DNA from: Paraburkholderia acidipaludis NBRC 101816
GTDB taxonomy: Bacteria; Pseudomonadota; Gammaproteobacteria; Burkholderiales; Burkholderiaceae
Assembly (NCBI RefSeq): GCF_000684975.1
Contig: NZ_BAXZ01000003.1
Span: forward strand, 494,997-558,996
DNA length: 64,000 bases
Direction: 5' to 3'
The position numbers and the translations under genes were made by a program. Shown one piece after another: positions 42,540 through 52,180 of the stretch. Position 1 is the first letter of the stretch, and each line of letters starts with the position of its first letter. The notes beneath the pieces are model-generated. The model saw nothing but the letters and a program-made list of their open reading frames with translations, was not told where the DNA came from and made no database searches.

Positions 42540-44248
42540 CCACACGCCACCTGCACAACGAGGCGCGCGGCTATCAGCCGGAGCGCCGGAAGACGGGCGG
42601 TCATCATAAAGGGCACCACGGCGCGCAGGAGGACGCCGCGAAGCCTGCCGCCAAAGAACGGGGTCATGTTGCCGAGCCTGGTCACGAGACCGGGCCCGGT
42701 CTCCGCAAGCCTTGGGAAGCGCTTATGAACGTAGCCGACAGACGGCCTCTGCCGTGCCCATCCGACTGGACCTTCGAGCTGATCGAGGAGTACGACACGC
42801 ACATTTCCCATGTTGCGGAGCAATATGAACTGGATGTCTATCCGATCCAGCTCGAACTGATCAGCGCCGAGCAGATGATGGACGCCTATGCGTCCGTCGG
42901 CATGCCGGTGAACTATCGCCACTGGTCGTTCGGCAAGCATTTCCTCTCCACGGAGAAAAGCTACCGCCGTGGGCAGATGGGGCTGGCATACGAGATCGTC
43001 ATCAACTCGAATCCCTGCATCGCGTACCTCATGGAAGAGAACACGATGACGATGCAGGCGCTCGTCATCGCGCACGCGGCTTACGGGCACAACTCGTTCT
43101 TCAAGGGCAACTACCTGTTCCGTCTCTGGACGGATGCGCACGCAATCATCGACTACCTCGTCTACGCGAAGAACTACATCGCCGAATGCGAGGAGCGCTA
43201 TGGTCTCGATCGCGTGGAGGAACTGCTCGACTCGTGCCATGCGCTCATGAACTACGGCGTGGACCGCTACAAGCGGCCGCAGAAGCTCTCGCTGGAACGC
43301 GAGGCGGCGCTGCGCCGCGAGCGCGAGGCGTATCTGCAGTCGCAGGTCAACGAGCTGTGGCGCACGCTGCCTGCGAGGCACGAGCCGCTCGCGGAGGAAG
43401 TGGAGGAGCGCTTCCCGCCCGAGCCGCAGGAAAACCTGCTGTATTTCGCCGAGAAGAACGCGCCGTTGCTCGCCCCGTGGGAGCGCGAGGTGATCCGCAT
43501 CGTGCGCAAGATCGGTCAGTACTTCTATCCGCAACGGCAAACCCAGGTGATGAACGAGGGCTGGGCCACCTTCTGGCATTACACGCTGCTCAATACGCTC
43601 TACACGCAGGGCAAGCTGGAAGACGGCTTCATGATGGAGTTCCTGCACTCGCACAGCAACGTGGTCTATCAGCCGCCGGTGACGAAGCCGTATTACAGCG
43701 GCATCAATCCGTATGCGCTGGGCTTTTCGATGATGAGCGACATACGGCGCATCTGCGAGAGTCCCACCGACGAAGACCGCAAGTGGTTCCCGGAACTCGC
43801 CGGCAGCCCCTGGCTCAAGGCGCTGCACTATGCGATGCGCAACTTCAAGGACGAGAGCTTTGTCGCGCAGTATCTTTCGCCGCATCTGATCCGCGAAATG
43901 CGGCTTTTCTCGGTGCTCGACGACGACATGCGCGACGCGCTCGAAGTGTCGGCGATCCACGACGACAGCGGCTACCAGTACGTGCGCCAGGCGCTCTCGC
44001 GGCAGTACGACATGCATCACCGCGAGCCGAACATCCAGGTGTGGTCGGTCAACACGCGCGGCGACCGCAGCCTCACGCTGCGGCACTTCATGAGCGACAA
44101 CCGGCACCTGTCCGGCGACACGGACGAGGTGCTGCGGCACATGGCGCGGCTCTGGCAGTTCGATGTGTATCTGGAGAGCGTCGACGAAAACGGCACCGTG
44201 CGCAAGCGCTACGAGTGCCGGTATGTGCCGCCGCCGGTGAGGGTATAG
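42536..44248 (+). CDS. spoVR: SpoVR family protein (YcgB)
   Basis: The 570-residue protein contains the SpoVR core from about residue 70 to the end: RPLPCPSDWTFELIEEYDT, HWSFGKHFLSTEKSYRRGQM, LAYEIVINSNPCIAYLMEEN, QALVIAHAAYGHNSFFKGNY and NVVYQPPVTKPYYSGINPYA. The first 65 residues are His/Lys-rich and absent from short homologues. The family is a YeaH/PrkA partner of unknown activity in stationary phase and in spore cortex formation. The cluster ends with a strong terminator. Confidence 0.96.
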   Translation: MTTRHLHNEARGYQPERRKTGGHHKGHHGAQEDAAKPAAKERGHVAEPGHETGPGLRKPWEALMNVADRRPLPCPSDWTFELIEEYDTHISHVAEQYELDVYPIQLELISAEQMMDAYASVGMPVNYRHWSFGKHFLSTEKSYRRGQMGLAYEIVINSNPCIAYLMEENTMTMQALVIAHAAYGHNSFFKGNYLFRLWTDAHAIIDYLVYAKNYIAECEERYGLDRVEELLDSCHALMNYGVDRYKRPQKLSLEREAALRREREAYLQSQVNELWRTLPARHEPLAEEVEERFPPEPQENLLYFAEKNAPLLAPWEREVIRIVRKIGQYFYPQRQTQVMNEGWATFWHYTLLNTLYTQGKLEDGFMMEFLHSHSNVVYQPPVTKPYYSGINPYALGFSMMSDIRRICESPTDEDRKWFPELAGSPWLKALHYAMRNFKDESFVAQYLSPHLIREMRLFSVLDDDMRDALEVSAIHDDSGYQYVRQALSRQYDMHHREPNIQVWSVNTRGDRSLTLRHFMSDNRHLSGDTDEVLRHMARLWQFDVYLESVDENGTVRKRYECRYVPPPVRV

Positions 44249-44293
44249 GCGGGCGCGCCGTCTCGCGTCCTTGATCGCTTTTCATGCAGTTCG

Positions 44294-44319
44294 AGGCCAG
44301 CCTGCGGGCTGGCCTTTTT
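44294..44319 (+). terminator. Rho-independent terminator of the prkA-yeaH-spoVR operon
   Basis: AGGCCAGCC (44294-44302) and GGCTGGCCT (44307-44315) form a nine-base stem around TGCG, followed by a run of T to 44319, 45 bases after the spoVR stop. Confidence 0.9.
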
Positions 44320-44441
44320 CATTGCGCGTGCCGAGGTTTTGGCGCTCGATTGCTTGCGCGCGCTACCATACACGGTTATACCCGCAGTTAACCCACCAAC
44401 GAAGGAGCTCGAGCGGATGCAGGCATCGAAAGGAAGGCGTC

Positions 44442-46118
44442 ATGGCATTTGAACCGTTCAAGGCCGTGCGGCCGGTCACGCGCGCCTCGGCACTGCGCGA
44501 TTCTCTGGCGGGCCTGCAGCTCGCCTCGATGAACATCCCTCAGTTGCTGGGTTACGCGCGCATCGCGGGCATGCCTGCTGTCACCGGTCTCTACACGGGT
44601 TTTCTGCCGCTCGTCGCATTCGCGTTGTTCGGCTCGTCGCGCCACCTCGTCGTGGCCGCCGACTCGGCCACGGCCACGATCTTCTCGAGCCGCCTCGCGA
44701 CCATGGCGACGCCCTCCAGCGCCGAATACGTTGCGCTCGCAGGCATGACGGCCTTGCTCACCGCGTTGATGCTGCTGATCGCGCGCGTGTTCCGCCTGGG
44801 CTTTCTCGCCGACTTTCTTTCCCGCACGGTTCTCGTGGGCTTCCTCACGGGCGTGGGCGTGCAGGTGGGCATCGCCATGCTCGGCGACATGCTGGGCATT
44901 GCGGTGACCTCGCGGCGCACCGTGCAGCAGGTAGGGCAGATCGCCACGCAGCTCACGCACATCAACTGGCCGACGCTCGGCCTCGCGGCGCTCGTCGTCG
45001 CGGTCATCCTCGTATTCAAGCGCCTGAAGCCGCGCTGGCCCGTGCCGCTCGTCGCCGTGGTCGCGAGCATTGCGTGCAGCGCCTCGCTGAACTTCGCCGC
45101 TCACGGCATTTCCGTCATGGGGCCGGTGACGGCGGGGCTGCCGCCGTTCCACTTTCCGGCCGTCGGCTGGTTCCAGGTGATGGACCTGCTGCAGATCTCG
45201 GCTTCGTGCTTCGTCATCATCGTCGCGCAGAGCGCCGCCACGAGCCGCGCATTCGCCACGAAGTACGGCGAGACCGCCGACGAGGACGCGAACCTGCTCG
45301 GCCTCGCCGCCGCGAACGTGGCCGCCGGCCTCTCCGGTGCCTTCGTCGTGAACGGCAGCCCCACGCAGACCGCCATGGGCGATTCGGCGGGCGCGCGCAG
45401 CCAGTTCGCGCAGCTCGTATTTGCGCTCGTCGTGCTGCTCGTCCTGCTGTTCGCGAGCCGCTGGCTCCAGTATCTGCCGCACTGCGTGCTTGCCGCCATC
45501 GTCTTCACGATCGCGGTGGGGCTCGTGCACGTGGGCCAGCTGCTCGACATCCGCCGCGAGAGTCCCGGCGAATTCAGGCTTGCCGTGACGACGGCGCTCG
45601 CCGTGGGGGTGATCGGCGTGGAGAACGGCATCCTGATCGCGATCGGGCTCTCGCTGCTGCGGCACGTGCGTCACAGCTACCGTCCGCACACGATGGTGCT
45701 TGCCTCCAGTAACGGCGGCCGCTGGCAACCCGAGCCGTCGCAGCCCGGCATGCAAACCGCGCCCGGATTGATCGTGTATCGCTTCGGCGCCGACCTCTTC
45801 TACGCGAACGACCATCTGTTCATCGATGAGGTGGAGCAGCTGGTCGATAGCGCGCCGGCGCCTGTGCATTGCGTCGTTGTGGATGCGGGGGCGATCACCG
45901 ATCTCGACTATTCGGCGGGGCGCTCGGTGAACATGCTGTGCACGACGCTCGCGCAACGCGGCGTCAAGGTGGTGTTCGGGCGCGTGAACCGTTATCTGCA
46001 CGCCGATATGGACCGGCACGGCATCACGCCTGTCGTGGGGGCGCAGAACATCTATCCGACGCTGCACGAGGCGCTCGCGGCCGTGCGTCCGGATCTCGGG
46101 ATTCGTACGGAGACCTGA
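44442..46118 (+). CDS. SulP family anion transporter with STAS domain
   Basis: The 558-residue product starts at the ATG at 44442 with AGGAAGG upstream, not at the earlier in-frame start. The transport core has about 12-14 membrane helices with SulP blocks (QLASMNIPQLLGYARIAGMP, GLYTGFLPLVAFALFGSSR, VVNGSPTQTAMGDSAGARSQ). The cytoplasmic C-terminal STAS domain runs from about residue 440 (TAPGLIVYRFGADLFYAND, CVVVDAGAITDLDYSAGRSV). SulP proteins carry sulfate, bicarbonate or dicarboxylates; the substrate is not evident here. It is a single gene, followed by a LacI-type operator serving the next operon. Confidence 0.95.
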   Translation: MAFEPFKAVRPVTRASALRDSLAGLQLASMNIPQLLGYARIAGMPAVTGLYTGFLPLVAFALFGSSRHLVVAADSATATIFSSRLATMATPSSAEYVALAGMTALLTALMLLIARVFRLGFLADFLSRTVLVGFLTGVGVQVGIAMLGDMLGIAVTSRRTVQQVGQIATQLTHINWPTLGLAALVVAVILVFKRLKPRWPVPLVAVVASIACSASLNFAAHGISVMGPVTAGLPPFHFPAVGWFQVMDLLQISASCFVIIVAQSAATSRAFATKYGETADEDANLLGLAAANVAAGLSGAFVVNGSPTQTAMGDSAGARSQFAQLVFALVVLLVLLFASRWLQYLPHCVLAAIVFTIAVGLVHVGQLLDIRRESPGEFRLAVTTALAVGVIGVENGILIAIGLSLLRHVRHSYRPHTMVLASSNGGRWQPEPSQPGMQTAPGLIVYRFGADLFYANDHLFIDEVEQLVDSAPAPVHCVVVDAGAITDLDYSAGRSVNMLCTTLAQRGVKVVFGRVNRYLHADMDRHGITPVVGAQNIYPTLHEALAAVRPDLGIRTET

Positions 46119-46287
46119 GCAGCAAGCGATGCGGAAAGCCTCGCGCCCTGTGCGAAGCGGGCGGTGCAAGGCCGTCCGCCTATCCTGACTCGCCGCGCAT
46201 AGCCTTCGCCTGGCTTGCGCGGAGCGCTCCAGACAAACCCTGATTGTCCTGCCGATTTCGCGGCTGCTATCGTGCGCCAGAAGCGTT

Positions 46288-46303
46288 GTGGAAGCGCTTC
46301 CAC
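46288..46303. promoter_or_regulatory. LacI-type operator of the beta-glucoside operon
   Basis: Perfect 16-base palindrome GTGGAAGCGCTTCCAC, with the CG centre typical of LacI-family sites (TGGAAGCGCTTCCA). It lies about 80 bases before the glucosidase start. The LacI gene at 52181-53188, last gene of the same unit, is the natural ligand-binding partner. Confidence 0.8.
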
Positions 46304-46381
46304 TCCGCTTCCGCCCGCCGCCTGTCACTCCCGTTCCGGTCGCCGTGCGCGCCCGGCAAACCCTTACGCGCAGGAGCTCTC

Positions 46382-47794
46382 GTGACTTACGACACCGCCG
46401 CTTCGCCGCCATCCGCTCTCTCCGCCACGCTGGACGACGACCCCTTCACCCCTGCGGCCGACTCGGCGCTCTGGCGCCGCGACTTCCTGCTCGGCGCGGC
46501 GACCGCGTCGTACCAGATCGAAGGCGCCGTTAGCGAGGACGGCCGGCTGCCGTCGATCTGGGACACCTTCAGCGCCACGCCGGGCAAAGTGCTCGCGGGC
46601 GACACGGGCGCGGTGGCCTGCGATCATTACCATCGTTGGGAAGAGGATTTCGATCTGCTGTCGAAGCTCAACTTCGAGGCCTATCGTTTCTCGATCGCCT
46701 GGCCGCGCGTGATGGACGCCGCGGGCCGCCCGAACGCCAAAGGCATCGCGTTCTACAAAAAGCTGCTGGAGCGCCTGAAGCAGAAGGGTATCCGCACCTT
46801 CGCGACGCTTTACCACTGGGACCTGCCGCAGCATCTGGAGGATCGCGGCGGCTGGCTCAACCGCGATACCGCATACCGCTTCGCCGACTACGCCGACCTC
46901 ATGAGCCGCGAGCTCAAGGGGCTCGTGGACGGCTGGATGACGCTCAACGAACCGTGGTGCTCCGCGTATCTGGGCTACGGCAACGGCCATCACGCGCCGG
47001 GCCTCGCGAACGGCCGCTACGCCACCCAGGCCATGCACCATCTGCTGCTCGGGCACGGCCTCGCGATTCCCGTGCTGCGCTCGAACGATCCGGACTCGGC
47101 GAAGGGCATCGTCGCCAACGTGGGCCGCGGCACGGCCAATTCGCCCGCTGCCGCCGACGTGCGCGCCGCCCACCTGTTCGAGGTGCAGCACAACGCGTGG
47201 ATTCTCGACCCGCTCCTCAAGGGCGCCTATCCGCAGGATCTGTTCGAACTGTGGCCGGGCACCGAGCCGCTCGTGCTCGAAGGCGACATGCGCACGATCG
47301 CGGCGCCGCTCGACTTCCTCGGCATCAACTATTATTTCCGCACCAACGTGAAGAGCGACGGCGCGCACGGTTTCGTCGAAGTGCCGCTCGAAGGCGTCGA
47401 GCGCACGCAGATGGGCTGGGAGGTGCATCCGAACGGCTTGCGCGATCTGCTGATCGGCTTTCATCGCGACTACGAGGGCCTGCCGCCCATCTACATCACC
47501 GAGAACGGCATGGCTTCGAACGATCGCGTGATCGACGGCCAGGTCGAGGATACGCAGCGCATTGCCTTCCTGAAGCGGCACCTCGCCGCTGTCGATGCGG
47601 CGATCAAGGCCGGCGTGGACGTGCGCGGCTACTTCGTCTGGTCGCTGCTCGACAATTTCGAATGGGCGTTCGGCTACGAGCGGCGCTTTGGCGTCGTGCA
47701 TGTCGACTACGACACACAAAAGCGCACGCCCAAGCGCAGCGCCGAGCTGATCGCGCGCTTCATCGAGGCCCGGCGCTCGCGCGGCACGAACTAG
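46382..47794 (+). CDS. GH1 beta-glucosidase
   Basis: The product is 470 residues from the GTG at 46382; AGGAG five to six bases upstream supports this start over longer frames. GH1 landmarks are DFLLGAATASYQIEGAVSED near the N-terminus, the acid/base Glu in WMTLNEPWCSAYL, and the nucleophile Glu in PIYITENGMAS. The substrate-binding WSLLDNFEWAFGYERRFG follows. It cleaves beta-glucosides or cellobiose in the cytoplasm (no signal peptide). It is first gene of an operon with a sugar ABC transporter and a LacI repressor. Confidence 0.95.
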   Translation: MTYDTAASPPSALSATLDDDPFTPAADSALWRRDFLLGAATASYQIEGAVSEDGRLPSIWDTFSATPGKVLAGDTGAVACDHYHRWEEDFDLLSKLNFEAYRFSIAWPRVMDAAGRPNAKGIAFYKKLLERLKQKGIRTFATLYHWDLPQHLEDRGGWLNRDTAYRFADYADLMSRELKGLVDGWMTLNEPWCSAYLGYGNGHHAPGLANGRYATQAMHHLLLGHGLAIPVLRSNDPDSAKGIVANVGRGTANSPAAADVRAAHLFEVQHNAWILDPLLKGAYPQDLFELWPGTEPLVLEGDMRTIAAPLDFLGINYYFRTNVKSDGAHGFVEVPLEGVERTQMGWEVHPNGLRDLLIGFHRDYEGLPPIYITENGMASNDRVIDGQVEDTQRIAFLKRHLAAVDAAIKAGVDVRGYFVWSLLDNFEWAFGYERRFGVVHVDYDTQKRTPKRSAELIARFIEARRSRGTN

Positions 47795-47919
47795 CGCGCC
47801 GGGGGCCGCACCGGAAAGGGCGAGGCGCGCAACGCGCCTGCCCGTGGCAACGCGGCAACGTAGCACCGCTTATGCAGATCAACCCGGCAAAATAACCCGG
47901 AACGACCGGAGGAGACGCA

Positions 47920-49161
47920 ATGAAGCACAACGTACCTGTCCTGCGCGGCGTAGTGGCAGCGCTGACGCTGGCCGGCGCCCTGGCGGCCCATGCCGCCGAG
48001 CCGTTGAAGGCCAACGTGATTCACTGGTGGACCTCGGGCGGCGAGTCGGCCGCCATCAAGCAGTTCGCGCTCGCCTACGACCAGGCGGGCGGCCAGTGGG
48101 TCGACAACGCCATTGCCGGCGCCGACCAGGCGCGCTCCACGGCGATCAACCGCATTGTCGGCGGCGATCCGCCCACCGCGGCGCAGTTCAATACGTCGAA
48201 GCAATTCCACGACCTCATCGACCAGGGACTCCTGAACAATGTCGATGCGGTCGCGGCCAGGGAGAACTGGAACGCGATCTTCCCGCCGTCCATTCTCAAC
48301 GCGATCAAGGTCAACGGGCACTTCTACGCGGCGCCCGTCGACATTCACATGCAGGACTGGTTCTTCTACTCGAAGCCGGCCTTCGCCAAGGCCGGCATCC
48401 AGGGCGAGCCGCAAAACTTCGACCAGCTTTTCGCCGACCTCGACAAGCTGAAGGCGGCAGGGCTCATTCCGCTCGCGCTGGGCGGCCAGGCGTGGCAGGA
48501 GAAGATCACCTTCGACGCGATCTTCGCCGACATGGACCGCGATCTGTACCTGAAGGTCTACCGCGACCGCGACGTCAACGCCGTCAACTCGCCCGAGTTC
48601 CGCAACGTGCTCGCCACCTTCAAGCGCTTGCACAACTACGTCGATCCGGGCTCGCCCAACCGCAACTGGAACGATGCGACGGCGCTCGTGATTTCGGGCA
48701 AGGCGGGCATGCAGATCATGGGCGACTGGGCCAAGGGCGAGTTTTCCGCGGCGAAGCAGGTGGCCGGCAAGGACTTCGGTTGCTTCCCGGGCTTCGGGCC
48801 GAAGTCGCCTTATATGGTGGCGGGCGACGTGTTCGTGTTCCCGAAGACGGACAACCCGGAGCAGATCCAGGCACAGCAGCTGCTGGCGACGGTCATGACT
48901 TCGCCGCCCGCGCAGGCGGCCTTCAACCAGCGCAAGGGGGCGATTCCGATCCGCCCGGACGTCGACGAGTCGGGCTTCGACATCTGCGCGAAGGAGGGCA
49001 TGGCGATCATGAAGGACAAGTCGCGGCAACTGCCGAACCCGGAAATGCTGATCTCGCCTGACGTGCAAGGCGCGCTGCAGGACGTCATCACGAACTTCTG
49101 GAACAAGGACCAGTCGGCCGAGGACGCGCAAAAGGCCTTCGCGACGGCGCTCAAGAGCTAA
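47920..49161 (+). CDS. Sugar ABC transporter substrate-binding protein
   Basis: The 413-residue product has a signal peptide (LRGVVAALTLAGALAAHAA) and a solute-binding domain with Trp-rich beginnings (VIHWWTSGGESAAIKQFALA) and the block FYAAPVDIHMQDWFFYSKPA. It belongs to the group that includes the glucose/mannose binding proteins GtsA. A GGAGGAGACGCA ribosome binding site precedes the ATG. It is followed by two permeases and an ATPase, so it delivers a sugar, probably a beta-glucoside, to the transporter. Confidence 0.92.
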   Translation: MKHNVPVLRGVVAALTLAGALAAHAAEPLKANVIHWWTSGGESAAIKQFALAYDQAGGQWVDNAIAGADQARSTAINRIVGGDPPTAAQFNTSKQFHDLIDQGLLNNVDAVAARENWNAIFPPSILNAIKVNGHFYAAPVDIHMQDWFFYSKPAFAKAGIQGEPQNFDQLFADLDKLKAAGLIPLALGGQAWQEKITFDAIFADMDRDLYLKVYRDRDVNAVNSPEFRNVLATFKRLHNYVDPGSPNRNWNDATALVISGKAGMQIMGDWAKGEFSAAKQVAGKDFGCFPGFGPKSPYMVAGDVFVFPKTDNPEQIQAQQLLATVMTSPPAQAAFNQRKGAIPIRPDVDESGFDICAKEGMAIMKDKSRQLPNPEMLISPDVQGALQDVITNFWNKDQSAEDAQKAFATALKS

Positions 49162-49170
49162 GACCGGCTC

Positions 49171-50106
49171 ATGTACGCTCTCAAGCTCACGCAAGCGCGC
49201 CGCCAGGCGAGGCCGCATTCGCCCGCGCGGCGGCGCCTGTCGCTCGCCGCGTGGATCGCGCTCGTGCCTATGGCCGCGACGGTCATATTCGCTTACCTGG
49301 GCACGATTCTCTGGACCGCGCGCGTTTCGATGAGCTACTCGCGCTCGCTGCCCACGAATACATTCGCGGGCGCGACGCAGTATGTACGCCTCTTCGAAAA
49401 CGACCGCTGGATCGTCTCGCTGCAAAACCTCGCGATCTACGGCGTGTGCTTCGTCGTCGCGTGCCTTGCGATCGGGCTTCTGCTCGCCATCTTCATCGAC
49501 CAGCGCGTCGTGGCCGAGGGCGCGTTGCGCACGGTGTTCCTCTATCCGTATGCGATGTCGTTCGTGGCGACGGGCCTCGTCTGGCAGTGGATCCTCAATC
49601 CCGAACTTGGCGTGCAGGCCGTCCTTCACCACCTGGGCTTCATGCACGCGCAGTTCGACTGGATCGTTTCGCAGCGCTTCGCGATCTACACGCTCGTGAT
49701 CGCGACGGTGTGGCAGGCGTCCGGTCTCGTGATGGCGCTCATGCTGGCCGGCCTGCGCGGCATCGACGACGAGATCTGGAAAGCCGCGCGTCTGGACGGC
49801 ATTCCGCGCTGGCGAGTCTATGCGAGCATCGTCGTGCCCATGCTCAAGACGTCGCTCTCGACGGCGTTCGTGCTGCTCTTCGTGATGGTCGTGAAGCTCT
49901 ACGACGCGGTGGTGGCGATGACCCAGGGGGGACCGGGCACGGCGAGCGAGGTGCCCGCCAAGTTCATCATGGATTATCTGTTCAATCGCGCCAACATCGG
50001 CCTTGCTTCGGCGGCGTCGATCGTTTTGCTGGCTACTGTGCTGGCGATCCTCGCGCCGGTCTTCTATGCGCGCAGCCGCTTCGCCCTGAGGGAGGCACGC
50101 CGATGA
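49171..50106 (+). CDS. Sugar ABC transporter permease 1
   Basis: The 311-residue product is a GtsB/MalF-class inner-membrane permease with six or seven membrane helices. The EAA-type coupling loop IDDEIWKAARLDGIPRWRVY is visible (about residue 200), following YPYAMSFVATGLVWQWILNP. The stop overlaps the next start by four bases (ATGA). It forms the translocation pathway with the next permease. Confidence 0.93.
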   Translation: MYALKLTQARRQARPHSPARRRLSLAAWIALVPMAATVIFAYLGTILWTARVSMSYSRSLPTNTFAGATQYVRLFENDRWIVSLQNLAIYGVCFVVACLAIGLLLAIFIDQRVVAEGALRTVFLYPYAMSFVATGLVWQWILNPELGVQAVLHHLGFMHAQFDWIVSQRFAIYTLVIATVWQASGLVMALMLAGLRGIDDEIWKAARLDGIPRWRVYASIVVPMLKTSLSTAFVLLFVMVVKLYDAVVAMTQGGPGTASEVPAKFIMDYLFNRANIGLASAASIVLLATVLAILAPVFYARSRFALREARR

Positions 50107-51035
50107 GCACGTTGCCCCGTCATACACTGGATGCACCAGAGCCGGCAAAGCGCAGCAGCTCCAAGGGTAGCCCGAAGCGCCGCTCGCGCTTCACGCCGGC
50201 GCGCGTCGGCATCTACGCGTTTCTCTTCACGGCCGCCCTGTTTTTCCTGTTGCCGCTCTACGTGATGCTCGTGACGTCGGTGAAGCCGATGGACGAGATA
50301 CGCTTGGGCAACCTGATCGCGCTGCCCGTGCATTTCACGCTCGCCCCCTGGCGCGACGCCTGGGCCACGGCGTGCACGGGGCTCGACTGCGGCGGCATAC
50401 GCGTGGGCTTCTGGAACTCGGTGCGCATTGTCGTGCCCAGCACGATCCTCTCGATCGCCGTGGGCGCCGTGAACGGCTACGCGCTCTCGTTCTGGAAGCC
50501 GCGCGGCGCGGGCGTGCTGTTCGGCATCCTGCTCGCGGGCGCGTTCATCCCCGTGCAGGTGATGGTCTATCCGCTCGTGCGCGTGCTGGCCTTCGTGCAT
50601 CTGTTCAGCTCGCTGCCCGGCATCGTCGTGATCCATACGATCTTCGGCATGCCCGTCATGACGCTGCTGTTCCGCAACTACTACGCGTCGCTGCCGCAGG
50701 AGCTGTTCAAGGCGGCGCGTATCGACGGCGGCGGCTTCTGGCGTATCTTCGTACAACTGATGTTGCCGATGTCGGTGCCGATCATCGTCGTCGCCATCAT
50801 CATGCAGGTCACGGGCATCTGGAACGACTTCATTCTCGGCCTCGTGTTCGCGGGCGAAAAGAACCTGCCGATGACCGTGCAATTGAACAACATCATCAAC
50901 ACGACCACCGGCGAGCGGCTCTACAACGTGAACATGGCGGCGACCATCCTCACGTCGCTCGTGCCGCTCGCGATCTACTTCGTTTCGGGGCGCTGGTTCG
51001 TGCGCGGCATCGCGTCGGGTGCCGTCAAGGGATAA
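50103..51035 (+). CDS. Sugar ABC transporter permease 2
   Basis: The product is 310 residues from the ATG at 50103, overlapping the preceding gene (ATGA). The Ser/Pro/Lys-rich N-terminus precedes six membrane helices. The coupling loop is SLPQELFKAARIDGGGFWRI (about residue 198), and IWNDFILGLVFAGEKNLPMT is a family block of GtsC/MalG. With the preceding permease it makes the heterodimeric channel. Confidence 0.94.
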   Translation: MSTLPRHTLDAPEPAKRSSSKGSPKRRSRFTPARVGIYAFLFTAALFFLLPLYVMLVTSVKPMDEIRLGNLIALPVHFTLAPWRDAWATACTGLDCGGIRVGFWNSVRIVVPSTILSIAVGAVNGYALSFWKPRGAGVLFGILLAGAFIPVQVMVYPLVRVLAFVHLFSSLPGIVVIHTIFGMPVMTLLFRNYYASLPQELFKAARIDGGGFWRIFVQLMLPMSVPIIVVAIIMQVTGIWNDFILGLVFAGEKNLPMTVQLNNIINTTTGERLYNVNMAATILTSLVPLAIYFVSGRWFVRGIASGAVKG

Positions 51036-51048
51036 GAGGGGACAGGCA

Positions 51049-52146
51049 ATGGCGAATCTGGCGAACGTGGCGGTGCGCAACCTGCGCATCGATCTGGGCG
51101 CGAACACGGTGATCGACGACCTCGATCTCGACGTGCGCGCCGGCGAATTCGTGGTGCTGCTCGGCCCCTCGGGCTGCGGCAAGTCCACGCTGCTGCACAG
51201 CATCGCGGGACTGATCGACGTGGCCGACGGCAGCATCGAGATCGGCGGCGAGGACATGACGTGGGCCGACCCGAAGGACCGCGGCGTGGCGCTCGTGTTC
51301 CAGTCGTACGCGCTCTATCCGACCATGAACGTCGAGCGCAATCTTTCGTTCGCACTGCGTATCAACGGCACGCCGAAGGACGAGATCGAGCGCCGCGTGA
51401 AGCGCGCGGCCGACATGCTGCAGCTCGGGCCCTTGCTCACGCGCAAGCCTTCGCAGCTCTCGGGCGGCCAGCGCCAGCGGGTGGCGATCGGCCGGGCGCT
51501 CGTGCGCGAGGCCGACGTATTCCTGTTCGACGAACCGCTTTCGAATCTCGACGCCAAGCTGCGCACGGAGCTGCGCCGCGAGCTCAAGCAGCTGCACCAG
51601 CAACTGGGCGCGACGATGATCTACGTGACGCACGACCAGGTGGAAGCGATGACGCTCGCCACGCGCATGGCGGTCATGAAGGGCGGGGTGATCCAGCAGT
51701 TCGGCACGCCCGCCGAGGTCTACGCGCGGCCCGACAATCTGTTCGTGGCGACCTTCCTCGGCACGCCGCCGATGAATCTGCTGCGCGGCGCGCTGGAGGC
51801 GGGCGACGGCAAGCTGTGGTTCCGCACGCCGCATCTCGCGGTGGACGTGACGCACTATGCGTTCCGCGGTGCGCCCGACTTCGGCCGCGCCTGCGTGCTG
51901 GGCGTGCGGCCCGAGGACGTCCGCGCGGCGGGCGCCGTGCGGGCGGGCCACAGCGCCTCCGGGGGGCGCCTGACGCTGATCGAGCCGATGGGCAATCACC
52001 GTGTCCTCTGGCTCGATTATCATGGCGTGCAGATCGCATCGATCGATCAGGACAAGGCGCCGCTCGTGAGCGGCACCGCGGTGCCGTTCAGCCTGGATGG
52101 CGCACACGTCTCGCTGTTCGACGAGGAGACGGGCGCTAGGCTCTGA
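51049..52146 (+). CDS. Sugar ABC transporter ATP-binding protein (MalK/UgpC family)
   Basis: The product is 365 residues from the ATG at 51049; the longer frame upstream is the previous gene's end. Walker A is GPSGCGKST, the Q-loop lies in VFQSYALYPTMNVERNL, the signature is LSGGQRQRV, Walker B is VFLFDEPLSNLD and the H-loop is TMIYVTHDQVEAMTLA. The C-terminal TOBE-like region (CVLGVRPEDVR, GGRLTLIEPMGNHR) follows. It energises the transporter from the cytoplasmic side. Confidence 0.95.
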   Translation: MANLANVAVRNLRIDLGANTVIDDLDLDVRAGEFVVLLGPSGCGKSTLLHSIAGLIDVADGSIEIGGEDMTWADPKDRGVALVFQSYALYPTMNVERNLSFALRINGTPKDEIERRVKRAADMLQLGPLLTRKPSQLSGGQRQRVAIGRALVREADVFLFDEPLSNLDAKLRTELRRELKQLHQQLGATMIYVTHDQVEAMTLATRMAVMKGGVIQQFGTPAEVYARPDNLFVATFLGTPPMNLLRGALEAGDGKLWFRTPHLAVDVTHYAFRGAPDFGRACVLGVRPEDVRAAGAVRAGHSASGGRLTLIEPMGNHRVLWLDYHGVQIASIDQDKAPLVSGTAVPFSLDGAHVSLFDEETGARL

Positions 52147-52180
52147 GCGGGCAGCCGGAAAAATACTGAGGGGACGAGAC

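Noticed and set aside
47823..47838. GGCGCG-type hairpin between glucosidase and binding-protein genes, considered as a terminator
   Set aside because: Short stem, no T run, and the downstream genes look cotranscribed.
47791..50148. A 785-codon frame antisense to the binding protein and permease genes
   Set aside because: No motif or start signal; the opposite strand has signal peptide, permease and operon structure.
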